Below are positions 23,890 to 32,333 of a DNA stretch of 64,000 nt, piece by piece. Source of the stretch: Pseudoglutamicibacter cumminsii (GTDB lineage Bacteria > Actinomycetota > Actinomycetes > Actinomycetales > Micrococcaceae). Each line of letters opens with the position of its first letter. Position 1 is the first letter of the stretch. Made by a program: the position numbers and the translations under genes. Under the pieces are notes generated by a model that saw only the letters and a list, made by a program, of their open reading frames with translations, had not been told where the DNA came from and made no database searches. The stretch covers positions 868,001 through 932,000 of the forward strand of contig NZ_JAFBCO010000001.1 in the NCBI RefSeq assembly GCF_016907775.1, read 5' to 3'.

Positions 23890-24774
23890 ATGAGCCACAC
23901 TCACGACCACGAACATGAGCACAGCCACGATCACCCGCACGAGCACACGCAGCCGCGGATGAGCGATACCCGCAGCCAGGCCGCGATCGAACACCAGGAA
24001 AAGTTCCCTCGCCCCGAGAAAGACCAGCCGGGCGGTGCGCTGCTTCGTTCCTACATCGAATACGACCAGGGCCCCAACGGCGATACCCTGCTCGCTTTCG
24101 GCTCTGACTTTTTCGGCACCAAGCTCTACGTTCCAGTGGCGGCCCGCAGCGCATCGGGCGCCGTAACCCACTTGGTGGCCCACGGGTTTGAGGAGCTGCG
24201 CGTGGTCGAGGCCGCGTTCTCCGAAGAGGAAGCCCGCAGCTTGTGGACGCAGATCCGCCCCGACGACGAGGTCCCCGAGTTCGCGGGTCTGTACGGCGAT
24301 GAGCTCGCCGAGATCGCCTTCAAAGACACGAGCTTTGGCGCGAGCGGCATCACGGGCATCGTGGTGGACCCGATGGACACCGGAATGCTGATCCGCCCCG
24401 AAGACGAAACCATGCAGTTCCCGCTCCGCAACGGCCGCTTGCGTGCCGCTGTGCTCGCCGGCCATGACGATGCGGTTGAGGCTCTGATGGGCGAGGGCGA
24501 GGTGGTCTTGATGACGCAGAAAACCGGCGACGGCGACCGCGAAGGTGTTGCGTTCATGAAGAACAAAGAGACCGGCGAGATGATCCTGCCGGTGTTCTCC
24601 TCGACCCTCGAGGTGTTCCGGCACAACCCGGATGGCGGCTCCGTGATGGTTCCGCTCGCGAGCCTGCGCACAACGGTGAAGCCGGGGATAGGCATCGTGA
24701 TCGACCCGGCCAGCCCTGAGGCGGTCGAACTGCCGAGCGCCGAACTCGAGAAGGTCGGCTACTACCAGGGTTAG
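23890..24774 (+). CDS. SseB-family protein with His-rich N-terminus
   Basis: The 294-residue protein begins with a His/Glu/Asp-rich stretch of about 20 residues (HTHDHEHEHSHDHPHEHT), a probable metal-binding tail. The rest matches the SseB N-terminal and C-terminal domain family found widely in actinobacteria, with FSEEEARSLWTQIRPDDEVP near residue 112. Its function is unknown. I chose ATG 23890 because the longer frame upstream is low in quality and overlaps the regulator's control region. No Shine-Dalgarno is visible; GATACT lies six bases before ATG, so the mRNA may be leaderless. Opposition to a DtxR-type regulator suggests a metal link (inference). Confidence 0.8.
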   Translation: MSHTHDHEHEHSHDHPHEHTQPRMSDTRSQAAIEHQEKFPRPEKDQPGGALLRSYIEYDQGPNGDTLLAFGSDFFGTKLYVPVAARSASGAVTHLVAHGFEELRVVEAAFSEEEARSLWTQIRPDDEVPEFAGLYGDELAEIAFKDTSFGASGITGIVVDPMDTGMLIRPEDETMQFPLRNGRLRAAVLAGHDDAVEALMGEGEVVLMTQKTGDGDREGVAFMKNKETGEMILPVFSSTLEVFRHNPDGGSVMVPLASLRTTVKPGIGIVIDPASPEAVELPSAELEKVGYYQG

Positions 24775-25445
24775 GGTTGTGCGGCGAGGTGCTTGAGTAG
24801 TTCAGCTTCGGCGTTCTCGAGCACCTCACGCCACGCCTCAGCGGCGGCGAAACGATCCCCCGCTTCTAGAAGCTCGGCGACCGTTTGGTGCCCCTCAACA
24901 TACAGCGCATGGAACGCCGGGACTGCGGCCATCGAATCGAACAGCAACCGCATCGCCGCCTGGATGCGCCCCATGAGGCCGTTCAGAATCTCTGACCCGC
25001 CGGCGAGCATCAGCACCGTCTGAAACGCCTGATTCTGCGCCGCCAGACCATCCAGGTCACCCCACCGCTGAGCCAGCTCGGCGCGTTCGGCGTGTACACG
25101 CAGCGCAGCCAGCTGACCCTCATCGAACTCGCCCCACGCGAGCCCGGCAGGTTCCATGAGCCGGCGGGCAGCGAAAATGCGGCGCACATCGTCAGCTTTC
25201 GGGACCGCGACGAACACGCCACGGTTACGCACCCGCTCAACCAGGCCCTCCGCGGCGAGCGCCGTGAACGCCTCACGCAACGTGTTCCGGGAAACATCCA
25301 GTTGGGCCGCGAGCGCGACCTCCCGCAACTGATGCCCCGGCGGCATCTGCCCACGCGCAATCAGGTCACGCAGACGTGCCGCCGCAACGACAGACGCGGG
25401 CGCGGAACTGCCGCGTTCAGGCTCCGAAACACCAGATTCAGCCAC
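24771..25445 (-). CDS. GntR-family (FadR subgroup) transcriptional regulator
   Basis: The 224-residue protein has a GntR winged helix (residues 15-75: LRDLIARGQMPPGHQLREVALA, then VSRNTLREAFTALAAEGLVERVRNRGVFV) and an all-helical FadR-type effector domain (FAARRLMEPAGL onward). I use GTG 25445, which overlaps the end of pxpBC by eight bases; a longer frame inside that gene is unlikely. It is the last gene of the pxpA-pxpBC-gntR unit and most likely controls that operon. Its stop overlaps the convergent SseB-family gene by four bases. Confidence 0.88.
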   Translation of the reverse strand: MAESGVSEPERGSSAPASVVAAARLRDLIARGQMPPGHQLREVALAAQLDVSRNTLREAFTALAAEGLVERVRNRGVFVAVPKADDVRRIFAARRLMEPAGLAWGEFDEGQLAALRVHAERAELAQRWGDLDGLAAQNQAFQTVLMLAGGSEILNGLMGRIQAAMRLLFDSMAAVPAFHALYVEGHQTVAELLEAGDRFAAAEAWREVLENAEAELLKHLAAQP

Positions 25446-27144
25446 CGGACACCCGCTCAAACTGGACCACCCGCTCGAACTGCACCCTGGCGCCGGGAGG
25501 GAGCTGAGCGGCGAGCCGGATGTCGGCCTCAAGCACGACGCCGATCACCGGATAACCACCAGTGACTGGGTGGTCGGCCAAAAACAGAACCGGTTCGCCA
25601 TTCGGCGGGACCTGCAGCGCGCCCGTGACCATGCCTTCGGTCGCGAGCTCGCCCGAACGGATGCGCTGCAGCGGCTCCGCACCATCGGCAGGCTTGAGGC
25701 GGGCGCCCACACGGTTCGACTCCGTGGAAACCTCCCACACAGCCTCTTCGAAATACTCAAGCCCCTCAGGGCCAAACCAGTCATCGCGCGGGCCCGGGGA
25801 ATAGCGCAAAACCGTGACCTCGCCCGCGATCGGGTAGTCGACCGGCTCGATCGCGTCAGCCTCGGCTGCCTCAGTATCGGCTGCTTCAACGGCATCATCG
25901 GCCTCAGCGCCGCCGTCAGCCGGGGCAAGCACCCCGAGAACGTCGCCCGCCGCAAGCGGCTTAGGTCCGAGCCCCGACATCGTGTCAGTCGAACGCGAAC
26001 CCAAAACTTCCTCGGCCGCGAAGCCACCCTTGACCGCGAGGTAGCCGCGCATGCCCTCGGTCGTGAAACCGATCTGCAGGCTCGCTCCAGCCGCCAGCTC
26101 AAACGCCTCACCCACAGGCGCCTCACCCACCGGCTTACCATCCTGCAGGATCTGCGCGGGCCCCACGGCACCACCCAACGCGAGCGTCACATCGTCCTGA
26201 GCCGTGAACTTCGCGTTGCCCAACAAAAACTCAACCGCCGCGGCGCCCGCATGGTTACCAACCGCGTTATTCGCCTCCGCAAGCCCCCACACATCAGCCG
26301 CGCCAGCCTGCCCCACACCCAAGGAACCCACCGCTGGACGGCCCACGTCCTGAATCAAAGCCTGCGGACCCGTAGCATCCACGACGATGCGGGCCACAGC
26401 ATCAGAGGCAGCATCAGCGCCGCTGGAGCCAACATCGTCGGCAACATCGGCGTGAGCGCCAGCACCGGCGGAGGTCACGGTCGCGTGCTCGCGGACCGCT
26501 TCGAAACGCACGGTGTCGCCCGGGACCAGAAGCGACGGCTGCTCACGGTCAACGTCCCACATGCGTTCAGCGGTGGAGCCGATGAGCTGCCACCCGCCTG
26601 GGGTCGGCTGCGGATACACCGCGCTCTGCTGACCAGCCAACGCAACCGAGCCCTCAGGAACACGCGTACGCGGAGAATCACGGCGCGGAACCTCGATCAC
26701 CGGCGCACCCTTGAGGTCGCGCGGCTTCAAATACATGAACCCCGGCGCGAAACCAGCGAAATCAGCGAGCCAATCGATGCGGGTATGCGCATCGATCAAC
26801 GCATCCACGCTCAAACCGGCCAGCTCGGCGGCGTGGGCAAGGTCCTCGCCGTCATACACCACCGGGATCGTCACCAGCCGCGCGGCGTCCTCCGCCAACG
26901 GCTCCGGCTCCCGGCCCTGCAAACTCATCCCAGCCAACATCAACGCGACCGGGTCAACGAACGTCAACAAAATGGACTGCGCCGCCATCACGGCATCAAC
27001 CATGCCGTCCACCGGATCGCGCTGAATCTCACGGTTCCACGCCATGCGCGAAGCCGTGTCATCAAACTCGAGCAACAAACCCGAGAAACCCACCCGCATC
27101 ATCCGCGGGCGAGCAACAGCGCCTAAACCAGCAGGTCCACTCAT
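25438..27144 (-). CDS. pxpBC: Fused 5-oxoprolinase subunits B and C (KipI-KipA type)
   Basis: The 568-residue protein joins two subunits that are often separate. Residues 1-235 are PxpB/KipI-like (RVGFSGLLLEFDD, then DFAGFAPGFMYL near 150 and VPEGSVALAGQQSAVYP near 183). Residues 250-565 are PxpC/KipA-like (ALIQDVGRPAVGSLGV, LGGAVGPAQI, TESNRVGARL). With PxpA it opens 5-oxoproline to glutamate at the cost of ATP. An Ala/Asp/Glu-rich insertion (about 405-435) lies in the second half. The C-terminus has a duplicated VQFERV. It overlaps pxpA by four bases (ATGA) and gntR by eight. Confidence 0.92.
   Translation of the reverse strand: MSGPAGLGAVARPRMMRVGFSGLLLEFDDTASRMAWNREIQRDPVDGMVDAVMAAQSILLTFVDPVALMLAGMSLQGREPEPLAEDAARLVTIPVVYDGEDLAHAAELAGLSVDALIDAHTRIDWLADFAGFAPGFMYLKPRDLKGAPVIEVPRRDSPRTRVPEGSVALAGQQSAVYPQPTPGGWQLIGSTAERMWDVDREQPSLLVPGDTVRFEAVREHATVTSAGAGAHADVADDVGSSGADAASDAVARIVVDATGPQALIQDVGRPAVGSLGVGQAGAADVWGLAEANNAVGNHAGAAAVEFLLGNAKFTAQDDVTLALGGAVGPAQILQDGKPVGEAPVGEAFELAAGASLQIGFTTEGMRGYLAVKGGFAAEEVLGSRSTDTMSGLGPKPLAAGDVLGVLAPADGGAEADDAVEAADTEAAEADAIEPVDYPIAGEVTVLRYSPGPRDDWFGPEGLEYFEEAVWEVSTESNRVGARLKPADGAEPLQRIRSGELATEGMVTGALQVPPNGEPVLFLADHPVTGGYPVIGVVLEADIRLAAQLPPGARVQFERVVQFERVSGG
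25446..25481. repeat. In-frame 18-bp duplication at the 3-prime end of pxpBC
   Basis: On the minus strand two 18-base units, GTGCAGTTCGAGCGGGTG and GTCCAGTTTGAGCGGGTG, lie in tandem with two differences. They encode a doubled VQFERV near the C-terminus of PxpBC. Coordinates are accurate to about one base. Confidence 0.75.
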
Positions 27145-27896
27145 GCAAACGCCTCGATCTTCACGCCAGCCTCAGTCAAACCAGCGCGAACCTTCGCCGC
27201 GATCTCAACCGCACCAGGAGTATCGCCGTGCAAGCACAAAGACTCGGCCTCAACACGGACACGCGAACCATCAACCGCCGTGAACTCACCCGTACGAGCC
27301 CAATCAACCACGCGGTCCACCACAGCCTGCGCATCATGAATCACGGCACCCGGCTCCCGGCGCGAAACCAGCCGGCCCTCCGGCGTGTAGCCACGATCAG
27401 CGAACGCCTCACCCACACCACGCATACCCTTCTGCGCAGCAACATCCAACGCAACCGAACCCGGCAACAACAAAACCGCCACATCCGACGAAAACGCGCG
27501 CACCCCATCAATCACCGCACGCGCCTGCTCCTCATGATGCGCAATCGTGTTATACAGCGCGCCATGCGGCTTCACATACGTAAGCTTCCCGCCAGCGGCA
27601 CGCACCATCGCATCCAACGCACCAATCTGATACAAAACATCATCCGCCAACTCAGCCGGCGCAACATCCATAAAACGGCGACCAAAACCAGCCAAATCCC
27701 GGTACGCAACATGCGCACCCACCGCAACGCCCGCATCGACCGCGACCCGCGTAGTGGAACGCATATGCGACGGATCACCCGCGTGGAAACCACACGCAAT
27801 GTTCGCCGAACTCACCTGCTGAAGCAGTGCCGCATCGTCCCCCATGGTCCATGAACCAAACGACTCACCCATGTCACCATTCAAATCAACGCGCAC
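27141..27896 (-). CDS. pxpA: 5-oxoprolinase subunit A (LamB/YcsF family)
   Basis: The 251-residue protein begins VRVDLNGDMGESFG and carries SSANIACGFHAGDPSHM near residue 34, with HVAYRDLAGFGRR and KPHGALYN further on, all typical of the LamB/YcsF family. It binds 5-oxoproline in the PxpABC complex. GTG 27896 is the start because GGGAGG lies seven bases upstream; a longer frame to 27923 has no better site. It is the first gene of pxpA-pxpBC-gntR and overlaps pxpBC by four bases. The MATE gene ends 35 bases upstream on the same strand, so it may be part of a longer transcript. Confidence 0.93.
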   Translation of the reverse strand: MRVDLNGDMGESFGSWTMGDDAALLQQVSSANIACGFHAGDPSHMRSTTRVAVDAGVAVGAHVAYRDLAGFGRRFMDVAPAELADDVLYQIGALDAMVRAAGGKLTYVKPHGALYNTIAHHEEQARAVIDGVRAFSSDVAVLLLPGSVALDVAAQKGMRGVGEAFADRGYTPEGRLVSRREPGAVIHDAQAVVDRVVDWARTGEFTAVDGSRVRVEAESLCLHGDTPGAVEIAAKVRAGLTEAGVKIEAFA

Positions 27897-27931
27897 GCCA
27901 CTGCCTCCCTCACAACTCTGCACGGTACTAC

Positions 27932-29275
27932 TTATTCAACCAGCCACGCACCAGAACGTTGCCGCACTTCCAACGTAACCCACCGAGCGACCATGTAAAT
28001 ACCGAACGCAACCCAGATCCACGCCAAAACCAGCCCCGGCAACGGGACCAACGCCGCAACCGCAAGGAACGGCACATACACAGCCAACTGAATGCACGAT
28101 GCGATCGCAAGATAACGGTGATCCCCCGCCCCGATCAGCACGCCATCCAGCACGAACACGATGCCGGCAACAGGCTGCATGACCGCCAGCAACAGCAACG
28201 CGATGGTCGCGGCGTGCGCGACCTCGCTAGACGGGGTGAAGGCCCGCGGAAGCCACGCGGCCGTAGCGGCGAGCAACGCACCGACGACGGCACCGAACCA
28301 GAAACCCCACCGCACCATCGTCGTGGTGAGAGCCTGCGCGCGATCCTTGTTTCCCGCGCCAAGCTCTTTACCGATGAGGGACTGCGCCGCGATCGCAATC
28401 GCATCCAACGCGAACGCCAACGTAGAGAAAAACGTGAACGCGAGCTGATGCGCTGCCAGCGTGACCGCACCCTGCGCGGTAGCCGCCCACACCGTGAGCA
28501 ACAGTGCGATACGCATCGCGGCCGTACGGATCATGAGCCAGCCGCCAGCTTGCGCCGAAGCCCGCAAACCCGCGGCAGACGGCGCGAGACTCACCCCGCC
28601 CTCACGAATCCGCGGAACCAGCAACACGAGGTACACAGCCGCCATGATCCACTGCGCAATCGAAGTACCCAACGCGGCACCCGCAACCGACATGCCAGCC
28701 AGATACACGAGCGAAAAGTTCAGAACAATGTTCAGCCCGAAGCCCGCGCTCGCAACGATCAGGGGCGTCTTACCGTCCTGCAAACCACGCAGAACACCCG
28801 TGGCCGCGAGCACCAAAAGTATCGCAGGGACACCCGGCATCGACCACCGCACATAATCGATCGCGAAAGCCTGCGTAGCCTCATCCGGACCGAAAAGCCC
28901 CGTCAACAACGGCGCCGAAACATAACCCAGAACCGCGAGCACCATGCCGAGGAACAGGCCGAGCCACATACCGTCACGGCCCGCGGCGAGCGCCTTCGGC
29001 ATGTTCCGGGCACCGTATGCGCGGGCGACCGCCGGGGTGGTCGCGTACGCGAGGAAAATCATGAGACCCACAGCCGTCTGCAGGATTGTGGTGCCCAGGC
29101 CCGCGCCCGCGAGCTCACCAACACCGAGGTGCCCGATGATCGCCGTATCTGCCAACAAAAACAGCGGCTCCGCGATCAGAGCACCCAAAGCAGGCAACGC
29201 GAGCGCAATAATCTGCCGCGGCAGACCAGGGAACTCAGCTGTTTTCTTCACGGGCACTGTTTTCTTCACGGGCAC
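27932..29275 (-). CDS. MATE-family efflux transporter (DinF-like)
   Basis: The 447-residue protein has about 12 hydrophobic segments and the DinF-branch MATE pattern (ALPALGALIAEPLFLLADTA near residue 27, ATGVLRGLQDGKTPL near 160). It exports organic cations or drugs in exchange for Na+ or H+. The first 12 residues, MPVKKTVPVKKT, come from a tandem 18-bp duplication, so GTG 29275 and GTG 29257 are both possible starts. No convincing Shine-Dalgarno precedes either. It lies in a run of minus-strand genes between the MFS exporter gene and pxpA. Confidence 0.88.
   Translation of the reverse strand: MPVKKTVPVKKTAEFPGLPRQIIALALPALGALIAEPLFLLADTAIIGHLGVGELAGAGLGTTILQTAVGLMIFLAYATTPAVARAYGARNMPKALAAGRDGMWLGLFLGMVLAVLGYVSAPLLTGLFGPDEATQAFAIDYVRWSMPGVPAILLVLAATGVLRGLQDGKTPLIVASAGFGLNIVLNFSLVYLAGMSVAGAALGTSIAQWIMAAVYLVLLVPRIREGGVSLAPSAAGLRASAQAGGWLMIRTAAMRIALLLTVWAATAQGAVTLAAHQLAFTFFSTLAFALDAIAIAAQSLIGKELGAGNKDRAQALTTTMVRWGFWFGAVVGALLAATAAWLPRAFTPSSEVAHAATIALLLLAVMQPVAGIVFVLDGVLIGAGDHRYLAIASCIQLAVYVPFLAVAALVPLPGLVLAWIWVAFGIYMVARWVTLEVRQRSGAWLVE
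29239..29274. repeat. Two tandem 18-bp repeats at the start of the MATE gene
   Basis: CTGTTTTCTTCACGGGCA occurs twice in tandem on the plus strand. On the coding strand each copy supplies a GTG-CCC-GTG-AAG start-like segment, so the duplication also duplicates the candidate start codon. Confidence 0.85.
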
Positions 29276-29333
29276 AGTCTAGTTGGCGCCGGGCGCGGCT
29301 AGTTATTGACGATGGCGCCGCTCAGGCGGCGGC

Positions 29334-30605
29334 CTACACGGCCACCGCGGCGTCACGCGGGAGTAGCTTGGCAGCAACGAACACCGCCAACACAATCAAC
29401 GCCGCCACGAACAACACCACGCCACCCCACTGCGCGCCCTGGAACGCGAACCCGACAGCCCAACCGAACAGCGAAGAACCCGTGTAATACGCGAGGTTGT
29501 ACAGGCTCGAGGCTTGAGCCCGGCCGCGCGTAGCGATCGCCGGAACCCAACTCGAAGCGACCGCGTGCGCACCAAAGAACCCGCCCGTGAACACCGCAAG
29601 CCCCACAATGATCCCCGGGATCCACGACACCAGCGTGACCAGTAGCCCCGCGAACATCACGCACGCCGAGCCCACCAACACCGTGAACCTGCCTCTGCGG
29701 CTAGCGAGCCGACCGGCCCATGCGGACGTGTACGTTCCAGCCAGATACGTCAAGAAAACTAACGAAGCCAACGATGCGGGAACCAGGAACGGCGGAGCCT
29801 CCAGCCGGAAGCCCATGTAGTTATAGACGGCGACGAACCCGCCCATCAGCAAACCACCCTGAGCGAACAACGCCAGCAAATGTGGGTTCTTCAACCCCCA
29901 CCCGAGCTTGGTGATGAGCCGGATATCGCGGGCAGACTTACGCACGACAGGCTCGAAGCCCTGCGGTTGTGGCGCCGTCACAAAGAACACGAGCCCCGCC
30001 ACCGCGGCACTCAACGCGACCGAAAAACTACCGAGCCGCCAACCGAAAACCTCACCCAACGGCCCAGCCAACATGCGGCCAAACAAGCCACCCAACGTAG
30101 TGCCAGCAATATAGGTTCCCGCAGCAACAGACGCGACCGAACGCTCAACCTCATCAGCCAAATACGTCAACGCAACCGCGGGGATACCACCCAACGCGAG
30201 CCCCTCAAGGAACCGCAAACCCAACAGCACCTCAAAAGACGGCGACCACGGAACCACCAAACCCAAGGCAACAGCCGCAACCAAGGCAACCCGCATCGTC
30301 GTGCGCCGGCCATGCCTATCAGCCACCACCGACCACGGCAGAACCGCAACAGCCAAACCCAACGTGGCCAACGAAACCGTCAACGCCGCGCTCGACTCAG
30401 GCACACCATGCGCCCTGGAAATCTGCGGCAAAACACCCTGAAAGGAGTACAGCTGCGCAAACGTCGCGACACCCGCCGCGAACAACGCAATGATCATGCG
30501 CCGGTAGCCGGCAGACCCACGACGATGCCCGCTAAAGGCTGGCCCGCCCGCGCCGCTACTGCCCGCGTTGTTGCCGCTAGCGCCGCCGTTTACCTCCGCA
30601 CTCAT
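29334..30605 (-). CDS. MFS transporter (YnfM-like drug/arabinose efflux type)
   Basis: The 423-residue protein has a 37-residue Gly/Ser/Ala-rich N-terminus followed by 12 predicted membrane segments. The motif VVADRHGRRTTMRVAL between segments 2 and 3 is the major facilitator signature, and the arrangement resembles YnfM and related exporters. I use ATG 30605, which overlaps the stop of the CPBP protease gene by four bases (ATGA), so translation is coupled. The transported compound is unknown. Confidence 0.87.
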   Translation of the reverse strand: MSAEVNGGASGNNAGSSGAGGPAFSGHRRGSAGYRRMIIALFAAGVATFAQLYSFQGVLPQISRAHGVPESSAALTVSLATLGLAVAVLPWSVVADRHGRRTTMRVALVAAVALGLVVPWSPSFEVLLGLRFLEGLALGGIPAVALTYLADEVERSVASVAAGTYIAGTTLGGLFGRMLAGPLGEVFGWRLGSFSVALSAAVAGLVFFVTAPQPQGFEPVVRKSARDIRLITKLGWGLKNPHLLALFAQGGLLMGGFVAVYNYMGFRLEAPPFLVPASLASLVFLTYLAGTYTSAWAGRLASRRGRFTVLVGSACVMFAGLLVTLVSWIPGIIVGLAVFTGGFFGAHAVASSWVPAIATRGRAQASSLYNLAYYTGSSLFGWAVGFAFQGAQWGGVVLFVAALIVLAVFVAAKLLPRDAAVAV

Positions 30606-31564
30606 GCATGCATCAGCCAACCCATCAGCAGCGTGCTCGGGTTGACCTCAGGGACACCGTTGGACTGCAACGTGTACATGAGCGCCAACGCAACCCCGTT
30701 GTTGAACATGTGCAGAATCCACGAATACGCGATCGACTTACCGCTCAAAATGTACGCGGTACCGAAAACCAGGCCCATCACCAGGTACGGCGCGCCAGTG
30801 GAAACGCTCGGCATCTCGCCGGCACCGATAAAGTGCAAAAACATGAACAGCAGCGAGGAACCGACCATCAGAACCCACTGATTAACCCAGCGGGACAACT
30901 TGCCGATCATCAGGTGCCGGAAGAAAAACTCCTCGACAAGAGGGCCCAGCGGCACAATCGCAAGACCAATCAGCCACCACGGGACCGCCGTAGCGAGTCC
31001 TTCAGCGATCTGCTGATTCTGAGACTGCGTTGGCGTCTCTCCCGAGATCCCCGCCCACGCCAGCTGGATCATGATGTTCACCAGCACCGTGCCCAGCCAC
31101 AAACCCGGAATGCACAGGTACTTAGCCCACGGATACCACCGGAATGTCTTGAAAGACTTCCACAGTTCGTTGCCCAACGCGATCATCGCGAGCACCGCAA
31201 CCACCGCATACGTGAACAGCAACACCACAACATTCGCGAGCGCCTCGTTGCCGTGGAACAGCGGCGCGACACCCGGAATGAACAGGATCAACGCGCCCAA
31301 CCCAATGAACAACAGGAGGACGTAAGCGATAGCGGCGACGAGGTCCCACCACGTGAAACCACCCAACTGCGCTACAGGATGCGGGAAACGCTTTGGCTTA
31401 CCGTGCGGCTGATACTGCGGCTGCCCGAACTGGCCCTGTTGCCCGAACTGACCCTGATGCTGAAACTGCGGATGCGCCGGGTACTGCTGCGGCTGGTACT
31501 GCGGACGGCCCTGTGGCGACGGCGGCTCTTGTGGCGGGTACTGCTGTGGCGGCTGAGAAGACAT
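30602..31564 (-). CDS. CPBP-family intramembrane metalloprotease with Gln/Pro-rich N-terminus
   Basis: The 320-residue protein has a cytoplasmic N-terminus of about 60 residues made of Q, P, G, F and Y, with repeats of GQFGQ. About eight membrane segments follow and carry the CPBP (Abi/Rce1-like) motifs: EEFFFRHLM near residue 210, FLHF near 240 and HMFNNG near 285. These intramembrane proteases cleave membrane or prenylated substrates in other systems; the substrate here is unknown. AGGG precedes the ATG. It is coupled to the downstream MFS exporter by a four-base overlap. Confidence 0.9.
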   Translation of the reverse strand: MSSQPPQQYPPQEPPSPQGRPQYQPQQYPAHPQFQHQGQFGQQGQFGQPQYQPHGKPKRFPHPVAQLGGFTWWDLVAAIAYVLLLFIGLGALILFIPGVAPLFHGNEALANVVVLLFTYAVVAVLAMIALGNELWKSFKTFRWYPWAKYLCIPGLWLGTVLVNIMIQLAWAGISGETPTQSQNQQIAEGLATAVPWWLIGLAIVPLGPLVEEFFFRHLMIGKLSRWVNQWVLMVGSSLLFMFLHFIGAGEMPSVSTGAPYLVMGLVFGTAYILSGKSIAYSWILHMFNNGVALALMYTLQSNGVPEVNPSTLLMGWLMHA

Positions 31565-31599
31565 GCTTTAACCCTAAACCCGGCCAGCCGCGGGACGGC

Positions 31600-32070
31600 T
31601 TAGGAAACCGTGACCTCCGCGACGACCTCCCAGCCGTCCTCGATGAGCGCGTCCTTCTCGCCCGCTTTCACGACCGTAAACAGTTCGTCCGCGCCTGCGT
31701 TCCACGCCTCATCGGCGGCCGCGAACCGCAATTGCTGCACGACCGCCTCCAGCTGCTGCCGGGCATCGTCCGCATCGAAATGCTTACCCGGCAACGCCTT
31801 GACGGAACCGATCATGCCGGCGCCCTCTTCGGCGTCCGCAACCCAACGGATGCGGGCCGCAGGCTGATCAAAGATCGCGACCTCCACGACGTCGTAGTCA
31901 CCCATCGGCGCGTGCGTCACCACAGCGTTCGATGCAGTGGCTGGCTCCGCAAGATCCTGCGGAGAAACCTTCAGCAGCACGTGGCTCGCATCAGCCGAGG
32001 CCTCCGCGATGTCCTCCGGTTGCGACCCGTTCAGCACCGCCCAAGCCTGCTTCCAATACTCGCTACTCAC
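31600..32070 (-). CDS. Hypothetical acidic protein
   Basis: I do not recognise this 156-residue protein. It begins VSSEYWKQAWAVLNGSQPEDIAE, has no membrane segments or signal peptide, and is rich in Ala, Asp, Glu and Val. The start is GTG 32070 because GAGGTG lies about eight bases upstream; the frame continues further upstream without support. It precedes the CPBP protease gene by 35 bases on the same strand and may be cotranscribed with it. Confidence 0.7.
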   Translation of the reverse strand: MSSEYWKQAWAVLNGSQPEDIAEASADASHVLLKVSPQDLAEPATASNAVVTHAPMGDYDVVEVAIFDQPAARIRWVADAEEGAGMIGSVKALPGKHFDADDARQQLEAVVQQLRFAAADEAWNAGADELFTVVKAGEKDALIEDGWEVVAEVTVS

Positions 32071-32320
32071 GCAATTCACCTCGCCCTTAGCTACCTGCCG
32101 CCGTGTCACATTCTGAACTCGCACCCAACACCGCCTAAGCTGGTGGGGCACCTTTCTAACAATAGACGCATACTCGGAGCGCCCTCTGGTGGCATCCACG
32201 CAGGCACTACGCCGCACCGCGTCACCATGAAGGGGTGCATCGTCATCATTTGCACTGCCGGCCCCGCCTCACCCATGAGCGCGGGGCCGCTGCACTTAAC
32301 TACGGTCAGTTGTGTTTCAC

Positions 32321-32326
32321 TAGACT
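32321..32326 (+). promoter_or_regulatory. Candidate -10 element of the LysE-family gene (leaderless geometry)
   Basis: TAGACT fits the TAnnnT -10 pattern and lies exactly seven bases before the GTG start at 32334. There is no Shine-Dalgarno upstream of that start. The same spacing is seen at glsA and the CMP-sialate synthetase gene. No gene is visible in 32071-32333. Confidence 0.4.
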
Positions 32327-32333
32327 GTCTCAA

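Noticed and set aside
25570-27126. 518-residue open frame on the plus strand opposite pxpBC
   Set aside because: It is Arg/His/Pro-rich, matches no family, and lies fully antisense to a well-supported gene; long mirror frames are expected at this GC content.
27827-29302. 491-residue open frame antisense to the MATE gene
   Set aside because: It is extremely Arg/His/Gln-rich with no recognisable domain, while the minus strand encodes a complete transporter.
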